Below, one piece after another: positions 42,915 to 55,916 of a stretch of 64,000 nt of DNA. A program made the translations under genes and the position numbers. The stretch lies in assembly GCA_031835245.1 (NCBI GenBank), contig JAVKOQ010000234.1, forward strand, positions 1 to 64,000, in the 5' to 3' direction. Origin of the DNA: Balamuthia mandrillaris (taxonomy: Eukaryota > Discosea > Longamoebia > Balamuthiidae). Positions within the stretch are counted from its first letter, which is position 1; each line of letters begins with the position of its first letter. The notes under the pieces are model-generated. The model searched no databases, had not been told where the DNA came from, and saw only the letters and a list, made by a program, of their open reading frames with translations.

Positions 42915-45693
42915 ATGCACGACCCAGACGTCGACCAGCGCCAAGTGCAGGCTGGCTTGGCCAGCCTCCTCTCCGGCGACACCTCCGCCGAGCAGCTCTT
43001 TGCGCAGATCAACAACGGCCACCCCGGAAGCTCTCCCACCGTCGGTGGGGTGGGTCCCGGCAAGAGCAAAAAGGAGAAGAAGGAAAAGGTGAAGAAGGAG
43101 AAGGCCGACAAGCCCAAGAAGAAAAGAGGCTTCTTTGGGCGGTGGGGCGGCGGCGACGCCCCCGCTGAGAGCTCCATTGGAGAGATCTCCGGACCCACCA
43201 ACTTTAAGAGAGAGATGCACATTGGTTTTAACCCTGAAACAGGCGCCTTTGAGGTATGCTTTCTCACTTCTCCTCTTCCTTTTCTTCTCGTTCTCTTCAT
43301 CTCTCGTCCTCTGTTCCTTGTTGTTTCTTCTTCCTTTTCTTTTATATATTATCTTCTTGGCACTCAACAAAACAACAATTCCATTTTGTTTTCCCTCCGA
43401 ACAAAATAGGGTCTTCCGGAGGAATGGAAGATCATGTTGGGCACCTCAGGCATCAGCAAAACAGAAATGGAGGAAAACCCAGAGACACTAATGGAGGTAA
43501 TGGCCTTCCAACAGGACTTGTTGCAAGGCAAAGCGCCCCACCGCCCTCAATTCGCTCCACCACCTCCTCCGCCCGCTCCTCCTTCCATGGGCGGTTTTGG
43601 AGGACCTCCTCCAGTCCCCTCCTCGCCCTCTCCTCCAACTCCTCCGCCTGCACCCTCTCCACCGGGCTCCTCGTCGGGCTCACCGGCTCCCTCTTCTCCC
43701 ACCTTTTCTCGCCACTCGAACAAACCGATGCCTGCTCCACCTACACAACAACTGAACGGCTCTGCTTCTCATCTTCAACCTCCTGTTGGCGGACCTCCTG
43801 CTGGTGGTCCCGGAGGCCCTGGTGGTTTTAGAGGGGGACCTCCAAGAGGAGGTCCCGGAAGGGGTGGGCCTCGTGGTGGTAGAGGCGGACCTCCCCGAGG
43901 ACGGGGTGGGCCTCGTGGAGGCCCTGGTGGCCCTGGCGGGAGAGGAGGTAGCTTCAGAGGACCACCACCCCGTGGTGGTTCCCCGCCACGTGGCGGCGGG
44001 CCTGGCGCGGGTTCTGGCTCCTTCAGAGGGCCAAGACCTGTACCTGCACCGCCTGGAAGCGGTGGTGTTCCGCCAGAGGAGGCTGGACCTAGCCTGCCTC
44101 CCAGACCCGCGCCTGCACCCGGCGGTCCTGGTGACGATGCACGAAGGCCACCACCGCGACCAACGCAACCAACACCGCCAAGACCCGAAATGGGAGGAGG
44201 AGCACGTCAGCCACCTCCTCGCCCTTCCCAACCAACCCCTCCTCGCCCTCAACAACCTCCCCCTGCCTCAGGAGCTAGCGGAGTACCGGCTAGACCTCCC
44301 ATTCCTCGGCCGAGCCCTCCCAACGTCGGTGGTGCTCCTCCTCGCCCATCCCCCCCTGCTGCGGTGGCGGCCCAACAGAAGCAAACAGAACCCTCCCATG
44401 CCCCTGCGCAAGACATGCAACCATTGCCACCCAAGGCACGGCTTGAGGAATTGGTCTCGAAGGGAGATCCCATGCAAATCTTTGTAGACATGGAACAGAT
44501 TGGCGTTGGGTAATTATTCCCTTTCATTATTTACTTATTTCACTTTCGCCACCCCCTGTTCCCTCTTTTTTCTCTTCTGCTTTTTTTAAAAAAAAATCGA
44601 TCTCACGTATACCATCAACATAACAGTGCTTCTGGCTCTGTATACAAGGCTAAGGACACCAGAACCGGAAAGATGGTCGCTATCAAACAGATGATAATCG
44701 CCCGCCAAGTGAAGAGCGACATTGTAGTCAACGAAATCATGATCATGAAGGAGAGTCAACATCCCAGCATCGTCAACTATATCGACAGCTACATAGTGAA
44801 CGGCACCCTTTGGGTGGTCATGGAGCTCATCGAAGGAGGCTCTCTGGCAGAGCTGTTGGAGGTGTGCAAGACCATGAGCGAGACACAGATCGCGTTGGTG
44901 TGCAAGATCACGCTGGCTGGTTTGGAGTATCTTCACACGAGGCCCAATCCTATCATCCATCGCGACATCAAGAGCGATAATATCCTTATGGGCAAAGATG
45001 GTTCCATCAAAATCAGTACGTTGCTTTACTTTCTTTTGTCGTATTCCTTTTCCTTTCTTCTATTTTTGAGAGCTTGGTTCAAATGTGGTGCTGATCGCCT
45101 CACCAATACAGCCGACTTTGGTTATGGTGCTCAGTTGGGTGGCGGCGGTGCAGATAAACGAGCCTCTGTTGTAGGAACTACGTATTGGATGGCTCCGGAG
45201 GTGGTAAAGGGCAAGGAATACTCATGCAAGGTCGATGTATGGTCGCTAGGAATCATGGCCATTGAAATGTTCGAAGGGGAGCCACCTTACATGAATGAGT
45301 CCATGTTGAGGGTGTGTTTCGTTTTTCTCTCTCTTCAATCTTTCTCTTACTCAGTGCTAACTTACTCTCTACTCTAGGCATTGTTTTTGATTGCTTCTAA
45401 AGGTTGTCCCGAGTTTAAGAACCCTGCCGCCATGTCTGAAGAGTTCAAGGACTTTATTCACCAATGTACAATAATGGAGCCGGAAGATCGACCTTCCTCT
45501 ACTGACCTTCTTTCTGTATGTATTTCCTCTTATACCATTTTCTCCCTGTGGTTGCGGTTTATTTTCGTTAATGCATTCCCTTATCCACATCTTGCAGCAC
45601 CCCTTCCTTCAAATGGCTGGCCCAGTCAGCGAACTACTTCCCCTGGTTGAGAGGACGCACAACGAGGCCAACAGAGACTTTTCCATCTTCTAA
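42915..45693 (+). CDS. p21-activated kinase (PAK / myosin-I heavy-chain kinase type)
   Basis: Rac/Cdc42 effector kinase; amoebozoan relatives phosphorylate myosin I. Start ATG 42915 (MHDPDVDQRQ). A Lys-rich block (KEKKEKVKKEKADKPKKK) precedes the CRIB/PBD: ISGPTNFKREMHIGFNPETGAFE|GLPEEWKIML. Residues of about 150-450 are Pro/Gly-rich with PPPPPP SH3-type runs and many RGG/PRGG units. The kinase domain (ASGSVYKAKD, MVAIKQM, MELIEGGSLAEL, IHRDIKSDNILM, TDFGYGAQL, GTTYWMAPEVV, WSLGIMAIEM) has all catalytic residues. The C-terminus is HPFLQMAGP..ANRDFSIF. About 6 exons. Proline-rich PAKs are known in Acanthamoeba and Dictyostelium; the RGG-rich stretch is unusual. Confidence 0.95.
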
Positions 45694-45989
45694 AAGCAAC
45701 ATCACGAAAGAGATAGCAACGACAAGACGAGACAAGCTGAGTTGATGTGTTTTTTCCCCCTAATTTATTTTGTTCCCCTGTTTCCTTTTATTTCTTATGT
45801 TTTTTTTGGTCTTCTCCTCCTTCTTCTTCTTTGTTTGGTTGTTTGTAAAAAAAAGTAAACAAAACCAAATGATGATGATGATGATAACATTCTTTTGCTT
45901 TTTTTTCCCAATTCTCTGTACGAAACAAAAGGTCTTTGTTGTTTTTACATTCTCACAAAACTTAGTTTTTGAACGTCTTTGGTTTTCGC
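45694..45989. other. Convergent intergenic, PAK (+) / unknown gene (-)
   Basis: A/T-rich 3' flank with T-runs and a short (GAT)n at about 45870-45885. No gene seen. Confidence 0.4.
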
Positions 45990-48345
45990 TCAAATGGAGA
46001 TATCGATGCGAATGGGTGGTATCGTGGCTCGCAGCGAGGACGCCCTCTTCAGCAACTCCGTTAACCTACACACGAGCTCGTCAGAGCAGAGAAGCAAGAA
46101 GAAGGAGAGACAAGGAGGAAAAGGTACCTGGCAATATAAGCGCAGGTTTCCTTGTGGCTTTGTAAGTGCTTCTCAAACTTGCCATTGGCAACGATTCTCT
46201 CCCATTCGCGACAGCTCATCTTCTCGCTGCTCTTCTTTTTGGTGGCTTCAAAGGCAGCGGAGGCCACCTTCCCTGCAAAGTCTTTCGAAGGAGGATGGAT
46301 GAAGAGCTCCTCCTCTTCGCCCTCATCCAACAAGGCGCGCAGAACATGGAAGAGATAGGTGAATCGAAGGAGAAGGCATTGCTGGAAGTTGTCGTAGCTG
46401 AGAAGAAGCGAGGCTGCTTGTGTGTCTCTGCCAGAGTCGTCTTGACCTAAGGCCATCCGGTTGAACAATGCTAAAAGCAGAAAGAGAAGAAGCACAAAAT
46501 GGAAAAATAACAGAAGAATAAGCACAATAAGGGTGAGATGAACGCCGATACACAAAAGCATAACCACTGTTGCGAACCTCTCTCTCGCTCCGCAGCACAA
46601 TGGGCAAAGCCAACGGTGCTAAGGGCCATTTCCAGGTCGAACGTGCCAAGTGATGCGCTTGCTTCATGGGAGTGCTGTTGGTCGGCGAGATACTGAAACA
46701 CTCGCTTCACGACAGGGCGAGGCGCGTTGGGTAAAGCCACCTCTGCAAAGCACAGGAATGACACGACGTGCGGTTGTTGCTGCGAACTATCGGCCGCTTC
46801 CAGCTCCTGGATGAGCTTTGGTAGAGAACTCACTTCCAAGTCTCTGACTGTGTAATAAATAAACGCACAAATGTGAGCAGCTAAAAGCAGAATGTAGAAC
46901 GGCGAGGCCTTGCTGAACTATAACTTACAATACTTCACGTTAGAACTCAAGTCATTCATTTCCTGCCACAGCCCAGCCTTGGCCACTTTCTTTGGTTTGT
47001 ACTTCTTGCTGGGAAGTGGGGCGGGGATGGCGTTGCGGCTCTTCTTCGAGAAGATGGCAGAGTAGCTGCGCAGGTCCTTCAGCGGCGCTCGGCTCGGAGA
47101 GCGAGTTCGGCTGCTTTCCTCACTGTTTCCTCCTTCCTCACCGCTACTGCCGCCACCGCTCGCTATGATAGCCTCCATCTCCAACTTTTCTCCAAGCATC
47201 AAAGACCTCCGTTTGTTGTGCTTACTGCCGCCGCCCCCGTTTTGTTTGGCTCTCTCTTCTTCTTCCTCTTCTTCTTGCCCGTGACGAGAGGGCCGCAACG
47301 TGGAGGCGCGTTGTTTGCCTCTTCGCGAGGACTCTGGAGCGGAAGGCCTTATAAGATCTAAACTACGACGCGGGCGGTCCTCCTCGAACGTCGGAGATGC
47401 TCCTCCTCTTCTTGCTGCTGCTGAGGCGATGAGGTTATCACCGTGAGATGACTTTTTTGTTGTCGTTTTGTGTTTTGTCGTTGTCGAAGTTGAAGTGGGT
47501 CGAATGATCGAAGAAGAAGGAGAAGAAGGGTGAGGAGGAGAGGAGTGGCCGCTCGCTGTTTTCTTGCCCTGTTGTTTCTTGTTCTTCGGGGAAGCAGCAG
47601 AGTCGACAGAAAGAACTAAACGAAGGTGTTGACTCAACGGTTTTATGTGTTGAGGCCGTTGAATAGCACTGTTCGAAGAAGAGTGAAGTTGTTGTTGGGT
47701 TCTTCTTCTCGGAGAAGAAACATTCTCTCTTTCGTTGGTGGTGAGGTTTGTGGCCAAAAGCGATAACGAGCCGAGGGATTGAAGTTCGTCCTGGTGGTCG
47801 TGCTCCTGCAAGCCCCGGCGAATGTTGTTGCGAACTTCCTCCAAAACGGTTTGGACCTGTTCGATAGATGGAGCGGAGGAGACTTTGGGAAAGGCAAAAG
47901 TGAGTTCGTTTAGCACAAACTCTCGTTCCTGCAACAGCTTGCGAAGGAGGAGAACTTGAGCTTGAGCAGGCATTCCGATGCCTCCAGTGCTGCTGCTTAA
48001 AGAAGGAGAGGAAGAAGCAGAGTAAGAGCGCTTCTTCTCCAACGCAGTTGCCGTTTCAGTGTCGCTACTATTGTTTGAGGATGCTTGTAATGCTTTCAAT
48101 TGTTCTTCAGCTTGTTCTCGCAGCTTTCGTTCTTGCTTCCATTCTTTTAAGATCCATTCTGGACATCTTTTTTTTTTGGGTTCAATGGGCGGCCGAGAAA
48201 GAGCAGATGAAAAGGGTTTGAAGAGAGTGAGAAGAACAAACTCTGAATGATTTTGATTAAACAATTTCTCTCTTGCAAACCTTTCAATGTCAGCCTTGGC
48301 TTCTTCCAGTCGGGGAGAAGTTGTTGGAGGCTGCACCTGGGCCAT
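45990..48345 (-). CDS. Unknown Ser-rich coiled-coil protein
   Basis: Not recognised. Start ATG 48345 (MAQVQPPTTSPR), a short exon ending ADIER, then CPEWILKEWKQERKLREQAEEQLKALQ as a coiled coil, LLLRKLLQEREFVLNELTFAF and VQTVLEEVRNNIRRGL as further helices. The middle 200 residues are Ser/Arg/Lys-rich with acidic patches (QEEEEEEERAKQ). The C-terminal third is helical: LWQEMNDLSSNVKY, LEVSSLPKLIQELEA, RPVVKRVFQYLAD, LRFTYLFHVLRALLDE, SCREWERIVANGKFEKHL, last exon LTELLKRASSLRATIPP. About 6 exons. A cytoskeletal or scaffold role is possible but unsupported; the tryptophan-containing helices near the end may be a folded interaction domain. Confidence 0.6.
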
Positions 48346-48601
48346 GCTTGTCGTTGTTGGCTTTTTGTTTTTTTTGAACGCTCTTCTGTTTCCTTCGACT
48401 TACAGACAGATAACGGCGGTAATGCAATGCACCTTAATAATTGCGTTACGGTCATTAAATTTGGCAATATTTTAGCAAAATATTGAATTTTTCGCAACAA
48501 ATCAGAATTCTATGAAATTTATTGTTTTTTTATATTTCTCGTTTTTACTTCTTTTTCTTTTCTTTCTTCATTGTTTGGATGTCCTTTGGCGCCAACGAAA
48601 C

Positions 48602-48641
<40 letters not shown>
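48346..48641. other. Intergenic with (CT)n
   Basis: Between two minus-strand genes: promoter of the Ser-rich gene and 3' end of the V4R gene. A CT tract lies at 48604-48638 (GA on the sense strand). No gene seen. Confidence 0.4.
48604..48638 (+). repeat. (CT)n after V4R gene stop
   Basis: Dinucleotide tract four bases beyond the V4R-PP2C stop codon. Confidence 0.95.
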
Positions 48642-51600
48642 TCAACGGAGATAGCCAACCCGAATGCAAACGCAGGTGGTGTGGTCGAGCTTGCCGGGAT
48701 AGGTCTTGTAGTCCTTGGGCAATGGAAGGCCTGGATTCTGCTCCATAAAGTCCCTGCTGACTAACGTGTGCTCCTGACAATACGCCACAAGTCCGTTGGT
48801 CACTTCAACTGCTGTTGTTGTCGCTCTCTTTGTTTCTTCCTCTTCTCCTTTTTCTTTTGCTCCGTCTTTGCCGTTTGGTCGTGGTGGTTGTGGTTGAGCC
48901 GTTGCATCGTCATGTTCCTCCTTTTCTGCTTGCGGATGTTCTCCGATTCTTTCTTCTCCCTCTTCTTGTTCTTGAGCTCCTTCGTTCTTTCTATGCTTCG
49001 TCTCATCATCTTCATTCTTCCTCCCTCCCGTTCGTACCATTGTCACCAAAGAGACGGTCCTGCATAATCCGACACAAGTACTCATTCTTTAGCAAATGCG
49101 CATCCGAGCTGGAGATCTCATCCCAAGTGACGGCCGCATGTCCCAAGCCGCTCGGCTGAATGCCATTATACTGCGGGTCGAGGTTGTCATAAACGCCATC
49201 GGAGACCAACCAGATGAGGTCTCCCTCGTGACAGGGACCCCAGGACAAGGTCAAGTTGGCGAGGTCGGGCTCTCCGTTGGCTAGGGTGGGTCCGATGCGG
49301 CCGCCGCAGTCACTGGCTAGCTTGGCGTTGCCGCGGCTGCTCATGCTGATCTCGGAGACTAGGTTGGTGCGGGAGGACCAGCGAAAGGCCTTGCAGTCTC
49401 CTATCGACACGCCCAGCCACACCCACTCCCATTCCTTTTGTTCTTGTTCTTTCTGAAGATCTTTCTCTGCTGAAGAAGAAGCATGTGAAGCTTCCCTGTC
49501 GTCTGGGGGTGGCAGCAAAGAAATAGTTGATGAAGCCGAAGAAGCGGAAGCAGACGAAGCGGTAATGTCGGATGCAGACGAGATGTTGAAGGAGGAGGAA
49601 GAGGAAAAGGCAAAGGAGGAAAGCGGAGTGATGGACCTGGTGGAGGTCTTTTCAGAAGAGGACAATTCAATCAAGGGCACAGGTATGGTCTCTCGGGTCA
49701 TTTTGCTTCTCTCCGTTGTCGATAGTTCCTTGCGGTTGACCTGCAGGACCAAGCCAGCCAGCAGAGTGGTAGTTCCCGCGTCGAAGATGTTGTCCTTGTC
49801 CTCGATGATGTTGTTGTGAGCTTTCACCACCAGCTCCAACAACATTTCAGCAGCATCGGACAACGTCTCAAACCGCCTTCCTCCTGTTTGTGTTGCCGCT
49901 GCAGTCGTAAGTCTCGGTTTTGTTTTGGTTGTTGGTATTGTTGCATTCGTGGCAGCATGGGCTGTCGCAGTTGTAGCAGCCTTGATCAAACTTCCGCCTC
50001 CTTCTCTTCCGTGCATCTCAGAGGAGGAAGGATTAGGAGGATTTCTGGAGAGTATCGCCGAGTCGGACTCTGCCAGTCTAAGCGACCAGGGAGTGCTGGT
50101 ACCAGTAACTTCTCCATCATCCCTTCTTCTTCTTTCCTCTTCATTGCCTTCTTCTCCGTCGCCGTCACCGTCGCCGTCTTCGTCGCTAACAGGTTTAATG
50201 GCCAGTTCCTTGAGAGAACGCACAAATGTGGCTCTGGCACGCCTCGCAGCTTCGGCGGGGGCATTGCCCCACCCACAGCCGTCACATACGCAGAGAATGG
50301 CGCCGTTGTGGCAAGGCACGGCCGCGAAGCAATCGCATATGGGATCTCCCTGACGAATGCCTAGGGCCAGTATGTTGGGATAAGTGCTGATGGTCCTTCC
50401 AGAGGCAGCGCAAACACCGTTGGCATCGAACCAAGAGACCTGAGTCTCCTCCTTGGTAGGGCCTTTCAGGGTTTTCACTCCGGGTATCCGCTCTAATTTA
50501 CAAATGGGAAGGTCAGGCACGTCCTTGAGCAGAGACGCCTTAGTGCGCAGCGGCAGCTCGAACGAGGACTTGATCATGTTGTTGTGGCGTGCGTGAATGT
50601 GGGACCTCCTGTTGTCAGAGGCGGATAAGCTGCTGGGTATAGGCGAAACTTGAATGTGAGAGTGGGCCTTTTTCTTCCTGTTGTTCGAAGAAGCTTTGCC
50701 CTCCTCCTTTGCTTTCTTTCTTTCCTTGTCTTGTGCCTTCTTCTTCTTGGAAGGAAAGGAGAAGCCCTTGGTCGGTCGCTTGAACATCTGCACCATCCAA
50801 GAGGCCGTCCGACTTCGTGAGAGACCTTGTTCTTCCTCTCCCTCCGTGCTAGTATCTGAGTCGCTGCCCGCTTCCTTTTCTTGTTGGCTTTGTTGTTGCG
50901 TTGGAGAAGACCACGCGGTGCCGCCGTTGCCTTCGTTCTCGTCGATGGTAGAGACGCTGGCACTGGCGCTGGAGATAACTCCGGCAGAGGACAGCACACC
51001 GAGGGAAAGGCTCTCCTCTCCCATCGTCATGCCGCCGCTGATTCTGTGCACGGTGGGTCGCTTTGCTTTATCCTCTGATGTTGGTGGTGCCGGTGGTGGC
51101 AAAGAGGTTGCTGCCTTCGTGGGCGACTTGGTGTCTAACGTTGTCTTGGTTTTGTCCTTCTGCTCCTGTCCTGCCAACGAGCTCACTGCAAGTTGATGTT
51201 GTTGGTGATGAGACTTGCTGCTCAGGTCCTCTCTCGAATGATTGCTGCTGCTTTTCTCCTTGTGTTTGCTTTCTTTGGATCGTTCTCTCGCCTTCTCTCG
51301 GTCGTTGCCCTTTTCTTTGGTGTGTGGTCCGTTGAACAAGTCCGGCCACGAGCAAGTAAGGTTAAGCACCGTCAAGTTTACCAAAAAGCTGGCCGTCTCA
51401 CTGCTTCCGCTCTTGCTATTGCCGCTTTGCTGTTGTTGCGGATGAGAAGAGCCGGAGAGAGCCACAGAGGTCGAAGCTGAAGCTAAAGCGGCAGTAGAAT
51501 CTACATAAGAACGCACAAGCTTTTCTATCCGTTTGGGATGAGAGACCACGAAACGACAGCTGCTGTGTCCCATAGCCTTGCAAGACACCTCCACGCAGAT

Positions 51601-52006
51601 GAGGGCAGTGCTGGTGCAAGCGCTGCACCATCCGGCAGCATAGCCTGCCGTCATCACGCACATGGGGCCTCTCACCTCTTTGCCTTTCCAGCATTCCGCC
51701 TCAAAGCAATCCGCCACGCTGAAGACTAGGTGCAGAGAGCGTTGTTTGGGCCAGTCAGCAGATATCTCCTCGACGACGCCGCTGCCCCAACCCTTCTCTG
51801 CCATCAAGCTTTGGAACTGAAAGACCCGGTCTCGTACTCCTGCTCCACCACTTCCTCCTCCGTTGCCCCCACTTCCTCCTCCATTGCCGCTTCCTTGTCT
51901 TGCAGATTTGCTGTCTTCTTTGGCCCTTTGGCGGTCTAACTTGCCTATGTAACGCCCTAGATCGTATAGGAAGTTGGCGGCGTATTCCATCGCCATACTC
52001 TGCAGC

Positions 52007-52055
<49 letters not shown>

Positions 52056-55022
52056 CAAAGTGTAACATTTGTACGGGGTGAAGGATAGCAAACCTCCTTG
52101 TCTGGACCAAACAACTCCTCCATGAGCGAGTAGAAACCACAAGAGAGCATCTTGGCACGAACAAAAACGTGGCGTGTGCCCTCTACCAGAACTTTTGCAG
52201 TTTTAGCATCTCGTTGCAGCTCCGCGTTCATTTTCATGGAGTGTCGCTGAGTAGGAACGACTTCTCCATTGGGGAACAAAGGCTGCCCTTTGCTGTGCTT
52301 GCCGCCGTTCTCTCTTTCTTTCCTTTCCCTTTCATCCTTCTCTTTACTGCTACCGCTGCCGCTGTGCTTTTCTTTATGCTTGTTAGCGTCATTGCTGCTC
52401 GCTGCGTCGGCATAATCTCCTTCGTCTTGGTTGAGCTCCTTGTCCTTGGTCGTTAACATAGCAGAAGAGGTTAGATAGATTCGAGAGGCATGCTTGCTGC
52501 CTTGCTGCGGTGGTTGCAATTGTAGCTCATTCGAGCTGCCCTTACTGCTGCCACCACCGATACTACCACTGCTACTCCTCGTCGTTGCGTTGGTTTCTTC
52601 AGAGAAGGATGAATGACGCGAAGAAGAGGAGGCATTGCGGGGGCTAGTAGTACTACTCTCGTTGGTCGTCGTGTCATCATTGTGCATTGTCGCTGCGGAT
52701 GACGACGAAATGGAGGAAAGCGAATCCGTCGCAGCAACTGTTTGTTCCTTTTCTCCTCCGTTTTCTTTGGGTATAGCCTCATAGCAACTAGTACAATTGT
52801 CTTCTGAACTCGGAGAGACCAAAAGCGATTTCTCAGTGTCTCGAAGCAGGTTCTGAAGACTTTGCCATAGCCATAGGTTTCTGCCATCCTCCGACGCAGA
52901 CGAATCCAAGGAGGAGAACCTTCCAGATAGGGAAACGTTTCGCAGGAAGCTGCTTACGTTGGCCATTTGCATAAAGTTGAAGGGAGAGTCAGGAGCGCTC
53001 TTGTTTTTCAAGAGGTAGTTCTGCAGGTGTTGGTTGATCCAGCGCGGAGAGGCCATGATGAAACGGCAGACTTTGTCTCCTCTTGCTCTACAGAGAATCT
53101 GTGCGGACACCAAGTTCATCCCAAAACATCGAGAGCACCACCCACTGTTCATGGTAAGTTGGTTGTAAGAAGGGCATATACAACCAAGAAGCGGGAAGCA
53201 GAATACTAGAGAAGACGAGAGAAGGCGAGAGGCATGTACCTGTAATAACCAGCGCTAGAAACACAGACATGCTCCAAGCCCTTGGGTTGCTTTTGGGAAG
53301 CTCTTCTCCAGGTGTCCGCCTCAAAGGCATGATACTGGTCATAGACCACATAGAAACCAGCCTCGTTCAACGGATTCCGCGAGTCACCAAGTCCACCACC
53401 GTGATGGCGCGCATCGGCGCCAGCAGCGACGAAGCCCTCGGACGCCTCCACAATATGGACCTTGGCCCAACCGGTGTGAGCGCAGAAGCAACAGCCGGCC
53501 ACCAGGCGAGCGTGCCAGTCCTTGCGTGGCACCACTTGGGACCTGCCCTCCTTGGCCTTGCAAAACCTGAGGAAGGCCGAGGCGTCGGAGCGGCCGATGC
53601 TGTGGGCCAGGTCGTAGAGCAGGTTCTTGGCAAACTCGGTGGAGTCAGCGGTGGACTGGAAGCCTATCCGCTCGGCGTAGCTGAAGAAGTCGACTGAGAG
53701 CGTCTCTGCGCGAAGCAACACGTATCTTCTCGTGTGTTCAACAAAGGGAGAGCAAGAGGAAGAAGGGGTGAGGCTTTGAGTGTTTTGTGATAGCTTAAGG
53801 AGGAGAGAGAAGGAGAGAGAGAACAAAGAAGCATAGAGAACAAGATCAAATGGAGGGAAGAGGCTTGGCAACAACAAACCGTTCCTCCAACAGCAGGGGC
53901 TTGCCCACTTTACGCGGCAGGGAGGCGTCAAAGTGTTTGCCGACCATGCGCTCGATGCGGCCCCATTTGTCGGCCAGAAAGCGGGCAGAGGGCGAGGCCG
54001 CCGCCGCTTCAATCTGCTGCTGCTCGTCGTCCTGTGGGTAGGGACGTTGTTGTGGTTGGCGTTGTTGGTAGTGTTGGTATGAGTAGCGTGGTTGGTGGTG
54101 TTGTGATGGCGGTGGTTGTTGTTGCCGCAGCCAGTGAAGGTGGGTTTGGAATTGGTTAGAAAAGGAGGTGGTTAGACGAGAGTAAAAAGAATGCTCCACT
54201 TTTGGCTGCACGTTTGGAGGAGAAGGGGGGAGGGGGAGGAGAGGAGGAAGGAGGGAGGGGTGTTTCTGTCTTTCTTTCTTTCTGTTTTCTCTTCTTTCTT
54301 CTTTAATTACTGTAATGCTAATAATGCGCTCCCCGGTAGACTTCTTTGAAACTGCAAACAAGAAGGAGAAGGTGTACCTTGGGGAGGTTGGTCCTAGGGC
54401 TGCCCTTCCTGCCGCTGTGTCTCGAGGAGGGTGGGGAGTCCCTCGGGGAGGTGGCGTTGTTGTTGCCCCTCTTGCTGCTGCCGCTCTTGCTGCTGCTGTG
54501 GTGGCCGTCCTCTTTGGGAGAGAAGGAGCTTCTTCGTACACGTGTGGAAGAGGATGGCGTGTTGCTGCTGCTCGACTTGCTGCTGCTCCCTTTCGTGTTC
54601 TGCTCCGCATCCGTAGACCTTCCTCTTTTCCTGACGTCTTTGACTTGCCTCACCTCATTCATCAACTGGTTTCGTCTGCGCTTGTCCTCTTCCGTCGGTC
54701 CTCCACTTGTTCCACTGCTCGAGGACGAGGTGGTCTGTTCTCCTCCCCCTCCTCCTCCTTCTTTCCCACCGGTGGTGGTGGCAAGCAAGGAAGCAGGGTT
54801 GGTGCCACCGGGGGAATGAGCCTTGTTCCTGCGCTCCCTGCTCTTTCGCTTCTCCCTCTCGGAGCCTCGTTTTTGTCGTCCCTCTTTTTTGCTGTGTTGA
54901 GGGCTGCCGCTACCTCCTCCACCGCCAGCAGTTTGGTCGGTAGCGAGGGGCTGCGGTTCTCCTTCCTTCTTTCCTGCTGCTCTCCCGTTGTGGTCCGCTT
55001 GGGGGGAGGCGGCTTCTTTCAT
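48642..55022 (-). CDS. Double V4R-domain protein with PP2C-like phosphatase
   Basis: Large protein (about 1,900 residues) of unclear role. Starts MKEAASPQADHNG (ATG 55022) with a Ser/Arg-rich disordered exon and a Gln/Pro exon, then KWGRIERMVGKHFDASL. Two tandem V4R-like modules follow: VLLRAETLSVDFFSYAERIG..FAKNLLYDLAHSIG..GWCSRCFGMNLVSAQILCRARGDKVCRF, then VFVRAKMLSCGFYSLMEELFG..AANFLYDLGRYIG..GWCSACTSTALICVEVSCKAMGHSSCRF. After low-complexity linkers comes a PP2C fold: ILALGIRQGDP, CVCDGCGWG, GTTTLLAGLVLQ, WLGVSIGDCKAF, GDLIWLVSDGVYDNL and, spliced on, GKLDHTTCVCIRV, with all three metal Asp present. V4R modules bind small ligands in prokaryotic regulators, so ligand-controlled dephosphorylation is an inference. 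Confidence 0.85.
52010..52052 (+). repeat. (GA)n in V4R gene intron
   Basis: CT on the sense strand; it fills most of the intron that splits the second V4R module after LFGPDKE. Confidence 0.95.
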
Positions 55023-55916
55023 CTTCTCTACAAATCACGCAGCCTTTCCAATCTCTCGGTGTTGGTGCTTACGCTTCTTTCCACTTCTCCTCCACCTTCC
55101 CTCTCCCCTTCTTCCTTGAAAAAGGAAGGGGAGGTTGTTGTTCAAGCTTTACTGCGGAGTTGAACTTGAAAAAAACAAAGATGTGTCTATATCTATGTAC
55201 TGTAGTAGATGCAGCTGTTCCCTTTTTTTTGTTTTGCCCTTTAACAGAGTGGGTTTCAAGCTTTCGTTCGTGAGTGAGAACAAACAAAATGAAAGAAACG
55301 AACGGGTTTTAACACTCAGAAAATAATTCCACTTCCTCACCACAAACCTGACAACAAAACAAAACCAAAAAAAAAAAAATTAACCAATAAATTAAATAAA
55401 AAACAGGTCTTCGTTTTCCTCTCCCTTTAGACCACTAGTGCGTCCAAGTTGCTTCCTTCCTTCTTTTTTGTTGAAAAAAAAAAAAAACAAAAAGAATCGT
55501 CGTCTTCAGCACAGTTTTATGAAGCGACGCGTTTTTTTCCTTTTTTTGGGCATATTATCTGCTCCTCCTACCGGTTGCCCTAACAACCAACTGTTACAAA
55601 GTTTACCAGTTGCAAAGCAAAGACTTTCCTCTCTTGTTGTGAAGCCACCTCTTTCAATGGGTATTTTTTCTTTCTGGAGCATCGTGATGAAGGAGAGTGT
55701 GTAAAGGGAATGCACAGGCGGCCTAGGTACATACAGGATTTGCTGGGTGCTTAGAAACAAAAAAAAATTCTTTGGGAGATCCAAACCATGTTTTTTCCGT
55801 GCGGCATCGTGCTGAGTAGCGGTGGCTGTTCCACCAAGCGAGGTGGGTTAGGTTCCCAGAGAGGGCAAGCACAAACAACTGCAAGCACACTGTGGTCCTT
55901 GTCGAAAAAGGAAAAG
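55023..55916. other. Intergenic, V4R 5' flank
   Basis: About 890 bases upstream of the V4R gene. A-runs at 55368-55380 and 55477-55490. Several short open frames on both strands have no similarity or splice support; nothing annotated. Confidence 0.4.

Noticed and set aside
43680-44255. Long minus-strand frame (191 codons) inside the PAK proline/glycine region
   Set aside because: An antisense shadow of GC-rich repeats; Arg/Ser-biased with no similarity, and the plus strand is clearly coding.
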